Source: Clostridia bacterium (lineage in GTDB: Bacteria > Bacillota_A > Clostridia > Christensenellales > Aristaeellaceae). From it: a stretch of DNA of 31,630 bases. Below, piece after piece: positions 7,653 to 15,300 of the stretch. The translations under genes were made by a program, and so were the position numbers. The stretch is from positions 1 through 31,630 of the forward strand of contig JAFXMP010000218.1 in the NCBI GenBank assembly GCA_017530275.1, read 5' to 3'. The notes beneath the pieces were generated by a model. That model searched no databases, was not told the origin of the DNA, and worked only from the letters and a program-made list of their open reading frames with translations. Positions within the stretch are counted from its first letter, which is position 1. Every line of letters starts with the position of its first letter.

Positions 7653-8074
7653 AGCAGTATTTCACCTTCTAATGTAAAGAATTGGAAACATCGCCATTTT
7701 TTCCCTTTATCAGCAAAAAGCAGTTTTCCTGAAAGCATGGATAAGTTTCCCAACTATGATGATGCAAGGGTTTTTCAACCAGGTGAAGATCGCTGGGCAC
7801 TCGATCATCGTGTGTGGTCAGTGATGCCCGGAGAAGTGAGATTTCTGCGTCAAGTGAGAGTGCGCAACCGATTAATTCATGTGCGACTCCTTTCGTTACG
7901 TCCAGCAGTCGTTAGCTACGGCCAATTAGCAATAGGCCTATAACTATCTGCAAATATATCATGAAAGGGCGAAAAATGTCAATAGAGATTCGCATTGAGT
8001 TTTCGTATTTATTCTCAAGAATTGAGCAATTACAACGGTTTGTGGGGTGCGGTCAATAAACAGTTGTCATGAGT
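7653..8074. other. Gene-poor interval upstream of the GH5 gene with a Met-Asn-stop minimal ORF
   Basis: No convincing gene is visible. On the minus strand, downstream of a strong promoter, an ideal ribosome binding site AAAGGAG (7887-7893) stands 6 nt from ATG-AAT-TAA (7872-7880), so any initiating ribosome stops after two residues. A different minus-strand frame stays open across about 7670-7915 without an ATG. The translated stretch (for example GVAHELIGCALSLDAEI) looks protein-like but is not recognised, so this may be a decayed gene or a long untranslated leader for the GH5 gene. No toxin partner for the neighbouring relB gene was found here. Confidence 0.4.
7953..7982 (-). promoter_or_regulatory. 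Strong promoter reading toward the GH5 gene
   Basis: A perfect TTGACA (7977-7982) and TATATT (7953-7958) with an upstream TG (extended -10) are separated by 18 bp on the minus strand. The predicted start near 7946 would give a leader of about 290 nt ahead of the GH5 start codon, containing the Met-Asn-stop minimal ORF. Confidence 0.7.
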
Positions 8075-8335
8075 TTATTCCTCCATCAACTCATGCGAAG
8101 CCAGCTTCGCCTCGCCAGCATCAATTTGGGAAGTGATACGTTTTAGATGGGCAAGGTTCGCATCCGAGTAAAACGGATCAATGGATACTTCAAAAGGGAT
8201 TCTGCGTTCCCGGCGCATTTTTTTGGCAAAAATGGTAAATGCCGTTGACATGCTCATTCCCAGCTCTTTGCAGACTTCTTCCATGCCCTTCTTATCATCC
8301 GCGTCCATGCGGAAATTCACCAAAACCTGCGACAT
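8075..8335 (-). CDS. RelB/DinJ family antitoxin, apparently without toxin
   Basis: The 86-residue protein has the ribbon-helix-helix N-terminus of the RelB/DinJ family (SQVLVNFRMDADDKKGMEEV, then CKELGMSMSTAFTIFAKKM). It is followed by a tail with the typical IPFEVSIDPFYSDAN segment. Family members bind operator DNA as dimers and neutralise RelE/YafQ-type mRNA interferases. The toxin gene normally follows directly, but downstream there is only non-coding sequence, so this is an orphan. It may be a residual antitoxin, an anti-addiction factor or a stand-alone regulator. It has an AAGGAGG ribosome binding site and its own promoter. Confidence 0.85.
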   Translation of the reverse strand: MSQVLVNFRMDADDKKGMEEVCKELGMSMSTAFTIFAKKMRRERRIPFEVSIDPFYSDANLAHLKRITSQIDAGEAKLASHELMEE

Positions 8336-8360
8336 ATCTGATACCTCCTTTTACAAGGTC

Positions 8361-8388
8361 ATTATAGTACAAAAAAAGAAAATGTAAA
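8361..8388 (-). promoter_or_regulatory. Promoter of the relB-like gene
   Basis: TTTACA (8383-8388) and a perfect TATAAT (8361-8366) with 16-bp spacing lie about 26 bp upstream of the start codon on the minus strand. In this family the antitoxin usually represses its own promoter; no obvious operator palindrome was resolved. Confidence 0.65.
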
Positions 8389-8429
8389 GACAATTTCTTT
8401 ATTTTGGATTTATGTATACTTGAAGATAT

Positions 8430-8500
8430 GCACTGGGGGACAGTTTTTTTGTATCGATTTGCACGCTTTCGACAGTGCACAAAGAACCGTCCCCCCATGT
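8430..8500. repeat. REP/MITE-like palindrome
   Basis: The left arm has GCACTGGGGGACAGTTTTTT and the right arm TGCACAAAGAACCGTCCCCC, enclosing a short centre. The right arm is the clearest example of the family consensus. It fills the space between the GNAT gene and the relB promoter. Confidence 0.75.
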
Positions 8501-8508
8501 TCACACTG

Positions 8509-9096
8509 TTATAAAATTTTTCGCATGATCATTTGTCCGTTTTCCCTCGCAATTTCAGCAAATCCAGCTTTTTGATAAAGCTGCAAAGGGCCATGATAAT
8601 CAAAATCATTCCGTTGGTCAGAAAGCCCGGCATATCCCTCAACAGCCACATAGCCATTTGCTTTCGCGTCCTTGCAAACCCTGTCAATCAATGCGGAAGC
8701 GATGCCCATGCCCCGGTATTCGGGCGCGATTTCAAAGCAAACAATGGAAACCGTTTTCCCGCAGGTATTCTTCCTCGCAAATTCCGGTACAAACCCCGCA
8801 TAGCTTTCCATATCTGCCGCATTGCACCATCCGATAGACAGTGTTCCATCATAAGCCAGGTACCCATGAATCTTATTCTTGTTCAGCATATCTGCCGCAT
8901 ACCTGCGCAGCGTATCTTTTACGCCAAATGATTTGAACTCACTGACCATCCGCTTGATTTCTTCTTCATCCTGATTGGGGGATGTGCAATAACATGGCCC
9001 GTTGGGATTATCATCCGTAAACGCGCGATGATCGAAAAAGTCGAGATAATCCGCATGCAATGCAGGGGCCAAAGGTTTGATCACAATTGTTTTCAC
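8509..9096 (-). CDS. GNAT family N-acetyltransferase
   Basis: The 195-residue protein has the acetyl-CoA binding motif A of GNAT enzymes, FEIAPEYRGMGIASALIDRV (about 121-140), with the RGMGIA pyrophosphate loop. It also has a motif B-like end LYQKAGFAEIAR. The N-terminal half contains a CYC motif in NGPCYCTS, seen in some stand-alone clostridial GNATs. The start is GTG with an AGAGGA ribosome binding site at good spacing. The substrate is unknown; small-molecule, antibiotic or protein acetylation are all possible. It is a single-gene unit with its own promoter and REP-like elements on both sides. Confidence 0.85.
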   Translation of the reverse strand: MKTIVIKPLAPALHADYLDFFDHRAFTDDNPNGPCYCTSPNQDEEEIKRMVSEFKSFGVKDTLRRYAADMLNKNKIHGYLAYDGTLSIGWCNAADMESYAGFVPEFARKNTCGKTVSIVCFEIAPEYRGMGIASALIDRVCKDAKANGYVAVEGYAGLSDQRNDFDYHGPLQLYQKAGFAEIARENGQMIMRKIL

Positions 9097-9138
9097 GAAA
9101 GCATCCTCTCCAAAGTATATTTCGCTCCATCCAACAAC

Positions 9139-9167
9139 ATTTTAGCACATCTTCACCCGCCCCGCAA
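9139..9167 (-). promoter_or_regulatory. Promoter of the GNAT gene
   Basis: TTGCGG (9162-9167) and TAAAAT (9139-9144) with 17-bp spacing and an extended TG upstream of the -10 box lie about 43 bp before the GTG start on the minus strand. Confidence 0.55.
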
Positions 9168-9182
9168 TGCGCCGCGAAAAAA

Positions 9183-9252
9183 GCACGGGGGACGGTTTTC
9201 TGTGCATTGCCGCAAATGCGGATGCCAGCACAGGGAATCGTCCCCATGTTTT
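9183..9252. repeat. REP/MITE-like palindrome
   Basis: The left arm GCACGGGGGACGGTTTTCTG and the right arm CAGCACAGGGAATCGTCCCC enclose a centre with an inner GCATTGCCGC / GCGGATGC hairpin. It lies between the GNAT promoter and the 3' end of the Mrr-like gene extension. Confidence 0.75.
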
Positions 9253-9277
9253 TTCAAATATGTCTTAAATCTTCCAA

Positions 9278-9373
9278 TCATTTCAAAAAACGATCATAAT
9301 CGAAATATTGAAATTTCCATGCATCAATAGGGTTTTCAGCAAATATCTCTTCATATTCTTTTATGGCAGTTAA
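9278..9373 (-). other. Open -1 frame continuation of the Mrr-like gene
   Basis: Directly after the TAA of the Mrr-like gene, the -1 frame continues for 31 codons and ends in TGA. It reads LTAIKEYEEIFAENPIDA and then a WKFQYFDYDRFLK end. The composition looks like genuine coding sequence in the same AT-rich style. The junction is a run of six T (9372-9377 as A on the plus strand) just before the stop, where a -1 slip of TTT would join the two frames. It is either a natural frameshift mutation, an assembly or sequencing error in the homopolymer, or programmed frameshifting. Confidence 0.55.
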
Positions 9374-10008
9374 AAAACTTTTTCAAAATATAGAAATAAA
9401 TTATCGATAGCATCAAAAGAGTCTCCATTGACCGTTATTGAATCTATTTCTATTATCCTTTTATATTCGAGTTCACGGAAAGCAAGATACGGACGTAAGT
9501 ATGTTGTTGTTATTGATATATATTTTCTCTTCTTTTCTTCTGTCAACTTTTCAAATGGAACGTCCAAATGGTCTGTGTAAACACCGAGACAATGGGCAAG
9601 AGTCTTAATACGTTTATATTGCTCTTTAATCCATTGCTTATCAATTAAACAGATAAATTCATCCCAACTTTTTAATAAAACGTTTGTACAGTTAGCCGCT
9701 TCATAAGCCCCTGATTGAAATCCATTTTTAGATATTATTATTCCTAACATACTGCCCGAATCACTAACCACACTTCTAAAAGCATGTACTTTTTCTTTGG
9801 GAACAGGCGCGTTCCAAAATTTACATTCACAAATAAACTGTCGCAGTATTTCGTTTTCTGTTTTTGAGAAAACATCAACTTCTATCTTTCCTCTTACTGT
9901 CTCAATTTCTTTGGGGCTTTCGGACGGATAACCAGCTTCATTTAGGAATTTGCAGACTTTATCTTGTAAGTCTTTCCAGTCAGAAGGAACAATCTTTGTA
10001 ATTTTCAT
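9370..10008 (-). CDS. Mrr-type PD-(D/E)xK restriction endonuclease-like protein
   Basis: The protein of about 212 residues carries an Mrr-like nuclease core. An N-terminal helix (WKDLQDKVCKFLNEAGY) is followed by GKIEVDVFS with the metal-binding Asp (about residue 45 from the chosen start), FICECKFW with the E-x-K pair (about 61-63), and the downstream GIIISKNGFQSGAYEAA strand-helix. Such proteins cut modified or foreign DNA. The second ATG (10008) is chosen because AGGGGA stands 8 nt upstream; the first ATG (10014) is too close to it. The visible stop falls at a T6 run, and the -1 frame continues for 31 plausible codons, so the true product may be about 243 residues. It has no modification partner nearby. 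Confidence 0.75.
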   Translation of the reverse strand: MKITKIVPSDWKDLQDKVCKFLNEAGYPSESPKEIETVRGKIEVDVFSKTENEILRQFICECKFWNAPVPKEKVHAFRSVVSDSGSMLGIIISKNGFQSGAYEAANCTNVLLKSWDEFICLIDKQWIKEQYKRIKTLAHCLGVYTDHLDVPFEKLTEEKKRKYISITTTYLRPYLAFRELEYKRIIEIDSITVNGDSFDAIDNLFLYFEKVF

Positions 10009-10140
10009 TGGCATATTCCCCTAATTTGCAAATTTAGTTGCACTTATGAATAACGTAATCAATCTTGCACCGAATCGTTCCCGTTCTACATTCTCTATTT
10101 TCAATGTAGGTTATTTCTTTCATGTTTTCGTCGGTAATCG

Positions 10141-10320
10141 TCTCCGATAGAGTACCACGGAGTTTCATGGTACACTAGGGAACAGTTCGAGGCCATTGAA
10201 AAAGTCTCTATTATTCCCCCGATGGAAATTGAAAGATATACTTTTATACATATTCTGAATAGCTATTTGCATTCAAGGGAAAACTTTGAATTTTTATTAG
10301 GTAATAGAAAATGCCTATGA
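10141..10320 (+). pseudogene. Possible gene fragment of unknown family
   Basis: In the 460-bp gap upstream of the Mrr-like gene the plus strand holds a 59-codon open stretch with no start codon at its beginning. It reads EYHGVSWYTREQFEAIEKV and continues with IIPPMEIERYTFIHILNSYL before a stop. The residue pattern looks protein-like, but I cannot name the family. A half copy of the REP-like element (ACCGTCCCCC at about 10351-10360) follows it. The rest of the gap shows nothing recognisable. It is likely a remnant of a disrupted gene. Confidence 0.3.
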
Positions 10321-10474
10321 GAAGAATTGGACTTTTTCAGTGATTTCAAACCGTCCCCCGTATTCTTTAACCTTACGCAACATCATGCCATCATTTAATT
10401 TATTTCACTAATCAAGCATTACCACCTTATTCATGAGGTTAGGAAAATGGTCGTATCGTTATCATCCATCATTG

Positions 10475-10738
10475 CTATATCTGCCATACCGCTTCGCTCA
10501 ATCTGTTTCCAAAGTCCACAACCCCAATATACATCAGGCAAAAAATAATCCCTGCCACGATCAGAGCACCTATTATGACTGCTCCGACAATCCCAAACGG
10601 CGGCAAATCGTAGTCTCCATTCCGTAAATACCGTATCTGCCATCGGATGAACTCTACCACGCTATACATCAATCCGATAAGTGACAATAACGCAATCACA
10701 ATGAAAATCATCCCGCCTGGTTTAGTTATGTCTATCAT
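10475..10738 (-). CDS. Small two-helix membrane protein of unknown function
   Basis: The 87-residue protein has two clear membrane segments (about 10-31 and 48-72), separated by a charged loop with RWQIRYLRNGDYDLPPFG. It has a strong AAAGGAGG ribosome binding site. It lies 47 bp downstream of the membrane-anchored Mrr-like gene in the same orientation, so the two are probably co-transcribed and may act together at the membrane. I recognise no family. Confidence 0.65.
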   Translation of the reverse strand: MIDITKPGGMIFIVIALLSLIGLMYSVVEFIRWQIRYLRNGDYDLPPFGIVGAVIIGALIVAGIIFCLMYIGVVDFGNRLSEAVWQI

Positions 10739-10785
10739 GATGTGCCTCCTTTGTAAATTTTCAAAGCCGATTTCCCAAAGAATTT

Positions 10786-11289
10786 TTACCGCACATATTC
10801 CATCAATTTTACGCCAGCTCTATTTGCTGCCGTAACAGCCTGTTTCGTATAGGTGCTGTTCGTTACTACCATTGCCGCGTCACACCCATATACGTGCATC
10901 GCCCCTAATACTTCCTCTATCGCCCTGTATCCAACCGGCTTGCTGTACATCTTGCACTGGACCGCCCATTTCACTCCGCGTTTGTCACGACATATGATGT
11001 CCGCTCCGTAATCTCCTGTGTGTCGCGTTACTTCCACATTCACATATCCTTTTTCAGTAAGAATATGCGCTACATATTTCTCAAATTCATGAGGTGTTTT
11101 GTAGCCACCCGCCGCAATCCTTTTCTCCTTTTTTGTTTTCGTAGCAAAATCCATAACGGATTTTACAATCCTTGCTACAATGTATAAGCCAATCAAAATT
11201 CCTAATCCTGCAAATATTTCGTCCGGCGTCTTACCGAGTAGTGCCGGAATCAATATCAAGAATATAAATATTGCAACTATGGTCCCCAT
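10786..11289 (-). CDS. Membrane-anchored Mrr-type restriction endonuclease-fold protein
   Basis: The 167-residue protein has two N-terminal membrane segments (about 3-19 and 25-46), a basic linker (TKTKKEKR) and a C-terminal Mrr-cat domain. The nuclease core shows TPHEFEKYVAHILTEKGY (Glu70), HTGDYGADIICRD with the catalytic Asp97, and WAVQCKMYSKPVG with the QxK pair (Gln111, Lys113). The conserved end VTNSTYTKQAVTAANRAGV is also present. Membrane-tethered Mrr-like proteins are common but poorly understood; nucleic-acid surveillance or defence are the usual suggestions. The ribosome binding site AAGGTGG overlaps the stop codon of an upstream remnant reading frame, and a small membrane protein gene follows. 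Confidence 0.85.
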   Translation of the reverse strand: MGTIVAIFIFLILIPALLGKTPDEIFAGLGILIGLYIVARIVKSVMDFATKTKKEKRIAAGGYKTPHEFEKYVAHILTEKGYVNVEVTRHTGDYGADIICRDKRGVKWAVQCKMYSKPVGYRAIEEVLGAMHVYGCDAAMVVTNSTYTKQAVTAANRAGVKLMEYVR

Positions 11290-11297
11290 ATGCCACC

Positions 11298-11408
11298 TTA
11301 TTCATCTTTCAGGATCGGTTCGTGCTGACCTTCCGTTTCGGTTCCTTTGCCGTACTTGTAAATTCCGCGATATGTTTGTTCGTTACTTAAAAAGCACAGG
11401 ATACGGTT
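11298..11408 (-). pseudogene. C-terminal remnant of a gene upstream of the membrane Mrr-like gene
   Basis: A 36-codon open stretch without a start codon ends in TAA 8 bp before the Mrr-like start codon. It reads QTYRGIYKYGKGTETEGQHE and ends PILKDE. The tight spacing, with the ribosome binding site overlapping this stop, is typical of an operon junction. This suggests a real upstream gene whose 5' part was replaced by the adjacent palindromic element. The family is unknown. Confidence 0.35.
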
Positions 11409-11462
11409 CTACGTATTGACAAACGCACTTGCGGCAATGCGTATAAAGCCGTCCCTTCTTGT
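11394..11462. repeat. REP/MITE-like palindrome, diverged left arm
   Basis: GCACAGGATACGGTTCTACG on the left and CAATGCGTATAAAGCCGTCC on the right surround a centre AACGCACTTGCGG, closely matching the copy at 4741. It ends beside the hepT stop codon and cuts into the upstream remnant reading frame. Confidence 0.65.
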
Positions 11463-11801
11463 TTATTCTTTGATCTTCTCTAATTCCTGTAAAAACCCAG
11501 GCAGCACGTCAAACAGCACCGCGCAAATCAACGTCCAATTCGTGTTCTCATAATCATGCACCAAGCGATGCCGCAAGCCTGAAATTTTCGCCCACGGAAT
11601 ACTCGCGTTGGCTTCCTTGAATTCGTCTGTCAGGTTATAAGCGTGTTCCCCGATATTATACAGTGGCGTGGTGATCGTCCAGCGAAGCGGTTCCTGATTG
11701 AGAACGTCTTCCTTGGTGATCCCTTGGGCTGCTAGATAATCCAACAGCTTGCGGGTGATGGTAACAATGCGATCAATCCGTTGCATATCCGTATATTTCA
11801 T
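11463..11801 (-). CDS. hepT: HepT-like ribonuclease toxin (DUF86/HEPN)
   Basis: This 112-residue HEPN-domain protein carries the catalytic RNase motif R-x4-H-x-Y as RHRLVHDY (Arg77, His82, Tyr84). HepT toxins cleave RNA and are held in check by the nucleotidyltransferase antitoxin MntA, which AMPylates the motif tyrosine. The ATG overlaps the mntA stop by 4 bp (ATGA), the usual arrangement with the antitoxin first. All motif residues are intact, so the toxin should be functional. Confidence 0.88.
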   Translation of the reverse strand: MKYTDMQRIDRIVTITRKLLDYLAAQGITKEDVLNQEPLRWTITTPLYNIGEHAYNLTDEFKEANASIPWAKISGLRHRLVHDYENTNWTLICAVLFDVLPGFLQELEKIKE

Positions 11802-12103
11802 GCGGCAATCGGCACCCCTTCCCGGAGGATCGTGCGGTAAAAATCACTGTCCTGATTGATTTCGCACAGCTCGTAAACGTCAACTGCCTTGCCTGTCGCG
11901 CGATGCAGGTCTTCGGCCATACTGAATATGTTGGTTGGCTCAAAAGAATCCCCGCCAATGACCACCAAATCAATGTCCGACAGGGCGTCCGCTTCGTGCC
12001 GCGCATAGGAGCCAAACAGGATGGCACTTTCCGCGTGGTACTTTTTCAAAAGGGAAGCAATGACGGCAATAAGTGCTTCCCTGGAATAGATTTCTTTCGC
12101 CAA
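11798..12103 (-). CDS. mntA: MntA-like nucleotidyltransferase antitoxin
   Basis: This 101-residue minimal nucleotidyltransferase carries the signature GSYARHEADALSDIDLVV. It fits GS-x10-D-x-D with Gly31, Ser32, Asp43 and Asp45. In HepT/MntA systems this enzyme transfers AMP to the toxin tyrosine and neutralises it. The start is TTG, preceded by a strong AAAGGAGGG ribosome binding site. It is the first gene of a two-gene operon with its own promoter. Confidence 0.88.
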   Translation of the reverse strand: MAKEIYSREALIAVIASLLKKYHAESAILFGSYARHEADALSDIDLVVIGGDSFEPTNIFSMAEDLHRATGKAVDVYELCEINQDSDFYRTILREGVPIAA

Positions 12104-12144
12104 CGAGATCCCTCCTTTGAAAAACTTTGCGGATTCTTTCTTTT

Positions 12145-12173
12145 ATTTTACCATGAGAATAGTGTTTTTACAA
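12145..12173 (-). promoter_or_regulatory. Promoter of the mntA-hepT operon
   Basis: TTGTAA (12168-12173) and TAAAAT (12145-12150) are 17 bp apart, with an extended TG before the -10 box. They lie about 42 bp upstream of the mntA TTG start on the minus strand. Confidence 0.6.
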
Positions 12174-12255
12174 CGCTATTCCAAAAAACGATGGAGCATA
12201 TAAGAAGAACCAAGCCATAGATCTGAATACGTGAAATTCCACTTTATGCAAATAT

Positions 12256-12320
12256 ACAAGGGACAATTCTATGTGCATTAAATTAAGCGTAATATTTCAG
12301 TGCAAAGAACCGTCTTTCCT
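12256..12320. repeat. REP/MITE-like palindrome, diverged copy
   Basis: CAAGGGACAATTCTATGTGC on the left pairs with CAGTGCAAAGAACCGTCTTT on the right. It is the last copy before the conserved polC region and marks the right edge of the accessory stretch. Confidence 0.6.
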
Positions 12321-12330
12321 TTATTTTTTG

Positions 12331-12387
12331 TGAGGGTCCAGGGGCATCATGCCCCTGGTCGGGGGTTTGGGGACGGAGAGCCCCCAA
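12331..12387 (+). repeat. Two-hairpin covarying repeat, copy 1 (3' side of polC)
   Basis: Hairpin 1 pairs CCAGGGGC (12338-12345) with GCCCCTGG (12351-12358). Hairpin 2 pairs TTGGGG (12367-12372) with CCCCAA (12382-12387). The linker is G-rich and the element starts with GAGGGT. It lies 13 bp downstream of the polC stop codon and may help end the polC transcript, although no T run follows directly. Related copies lie at 16786-16838 (opposite orientation) and 17121-17177. Confidence 0.65.
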
Positions 12388-12399
12388 CGTTTCCCCCCC

Positions 12400-15300
12400 T
12401 TACAGCTGGAACAGCGTCACCTGATTGGTCTCAGCCAAATCCTTTAAGCATCCATGCTCCCGCAGAAGATCGCATACGGCGCTGGACACCTTGCCCCGAT
12501 TCTTCAAATCCTCCACGGAAATGAAGGGCTCGCTGCGGGCCTCCACGATGCCCTGGGCGGCGGCTTCGCCGAGGCCGCCCAAAGCGGTGAAGGGCACGCG
12601 GAGGCCTCTGTCGCCTTCGGGAATGAAGCGTTTCACTTCGCTCTTGTACAGGTCGGCGGGCAGGAAATAGTAGCCCCGGGCCATCATTTCCAACACCAGC
12701 TCCATGGCGGTGATGGCGTCCTTGTCCTTGGCGGTGGTTTTCTTTTCCTGGTCGGCCTGATAGGCCTCTTTGAGCTTCTGGCGAAGCTGGTCGATGGGCA
12801 GAATCATGGTGCAGGCGTCGAAGCCGTCGCCGCGAATGGTGAAATAGGCGGCGTAGTAGGCCTGAGGGTAATACACCTTGTAGTAGGCCACCCGCAGGGC
12901 CATGGTCACGTAGGCGGCGGCGTGACCCTTGGGGAACATGTACTTGATTTTGCGGCAACTGTCCTCAAACCAGGCGGGCACGTTGTGCTCGCGCATGGCG
13001 TCCACCCATTCGGGTTTGAGGCCCTTGCCTTTGCGCACCGATTCCATGGTGTCAAAGGCGGTCTTGGCGGGGATGCCCATCTGCATGAGCTGATTCATGA
13101 TGTCCTCGCGGGTGCAAAGACACTGGGAGAGGGGCACGATGCCTTTGTCGATCAGGTCCTTGGCGTTGCCCAGCCACACGTCGGTGCCGTGGGAAAGGCC
13201 GGAAATGCGGATCAGCTCCTGCATGGTGGTGGGGTGGGTGTCCTCCAGCATCTGGCGCACGAAAGCGGTGCCCATTTCCGGCACGCCGAAGGTGCCGGTG
13301 TTGCAGCCGATTTCCTCCGGGGTGACGCCCAAAGCCTTGGGGGAGGAAAAGAGGCTCATGACGCCTTTATCGTCCAGGGGGATCTTGCGGAAGTTCACCC
13401 CGGTCAGTTCTTCCAGCATGTGCAGCATGGTGGGATCGTCGTGGCCTAAGATATCCAGCTTCACCAGAATATCGTGCATGGAGCCGAAATCATAGTGGGT
13501 GGTGACGGTTTCCGATTCCACGTCGTCGGCGGGGTGCTGCACGGCGGTGAACTGGCAGATATCGTATTCCTTGGGCAGGACGACCATGCCCGCCGGGTGC
13601 TGGCCCGTGGTGCGCTTGACGCCCACGCAGCCCGCTGCCAGGCGCTCCTTTTCCGCGTCGGAAACGGTCATATTCCGTTCTTCTAAGTATTTCAGTACGT
13701 AGCCGTAGGCCGTTTTTTCCGCCAGGGTGCCGATGGTGCCCGCCCGGAACACGTATTCCGGGCCGAACAGTTCTTTCACATAGTTGTGGGCGGTGGGCTG
13801 GTATTCGCCGGAGAAGTTCAGGTCGATGTCCGGCACCTTGTCGCCCTTGAAGCCCAAGAACGCCTCAAAGGGGATATCGAAGCCGTCTTTGACTAAGGGA
13901 TTGCCGCAGACGGGGCACTTCTTGTCCGGCAGGTCCACGCCGATGGTGTACTGGGGCGGGATGTCGAAATCGGCCTTGCGGCAGGTTTCGCAGCGGTAAT
14001 GAGGGGGCAGGGAATTGATTTCCGTAATGCCGGTGAGGAAGGCCACGAAGGAGGAACCGACGCTGCCGCGGCTGCCCACCACGTACCCGTCCGCCAGGGA
14101 TTTTTTCACCAGCTTCTGGGCGATGGAATAAAGCGTGCAGTAGCCGTAGCCCACGATGGCGGAAAGCTCCTTGTCGATGCGCTTCTGCACGATGTCCGGC
14201 AGCTCGTCCCCGTACAGACGGTGAGCGGTGCCGTAGGTGAGATTCTTGATATCGTCTTCCGCTTCGGGCCAGAAGGGGGAGAAGGTGGTTTTGCCTTCGG
14301 GATGCTTGGGGAACAGGCGCACTTCCCCCACCCGGCTGGCGATCATTTTGGGATTTTTGATGACCACCTCATAGGCTTTTTCCTTGCCCAGGTAGGAGAA
14401 CTCTTTCAGCATTTCGTCCGTGGTTTTGAAGTACAGGGGCGGCTGATGGTCCGCGTCGGAAAAGCCCTGGCCCGCCTGGATAATGGAACGGAACACCGCG
14501 TCCTCCGGGTCCAAAAAATGCACGTCCCCCGTGGCGCACACCGGCAAACCTAACTTTTCGCCCAAGCGCACGATGCGGCGGTTGTATTCCCGTAAATCAT
14601 CCTCGCTGGCTACCCGCCCATCCCGGATCAGGAATTCATTGTTGCCGATGGGCTGAATTTCCAGATAATCATAGAACCGGGCGATCTTGCCTAACTTTTC
14701 GTCGCTGGCCCCGTCCACCATAGCAGAGTATAATTCGCCCGATTCGCAGGCGCTGCCCACAATGACGCCTTCCCGATACTTTTGCAGCACGGCCCGGGGA
14801 ATGTGGGGCTTGCGGCGGAAGTATTTCAGGTGGCTTTCCGAAATCATATGGTTCAGGTTGGTCATGCCGTCCTGGGTGGCGGCCAGCAGCACGATATGCC
14901 AGGAATTGCCCAGGGTGTAGCCGGTGGACACGTCGTTTAAGTCCCGCAGCTTTTCCGCGCCTTTTTTCTTGGCGTCCTCGATCATGCGGGCCAAACATTG
15001 GGCGGTGGCGGCGGCGTCGTTCACGGCCCGGTGGGCGTCCTTGAGGGACACGCCCAGGCGCTTGCACACGCTGCCCAGCTTGTGGGTTTTCAACTCGGGA
15101 TACAGCTTTCGGGCCAGGGTGAGGGTGTCCAGGTGGGGCACGTCGTAGGTCATCCCCAAACGCTTCAATTCGCTGTCCAGCACCGCGCAGTCGAACTTGG
15201 CGTTGTGGGCGGCGATGGGGCAGCCGTCCATGAACGCCAGCAGCTTGGGCATGGCCTCGGCAATGGTGGGCTGGCCCCGGAGCATTTGATCGGTGATGTG

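Noticed and set aside
7737..7943. 68-codon plus-strand ORF in the gap upstream of the GH5 gene
   Set aside because: It has no ribosome binding site and no recognised family. The strong promoter and ribosome binding site in this interval point the other way.
7860..7960. Group II intron 5' end (GTGCGAC-like motif on the plus strand)
   Set aside because: Only a short boundary-like motif is present. No reverse transcriptase, domain V hairpin or 3' boundary is visible.
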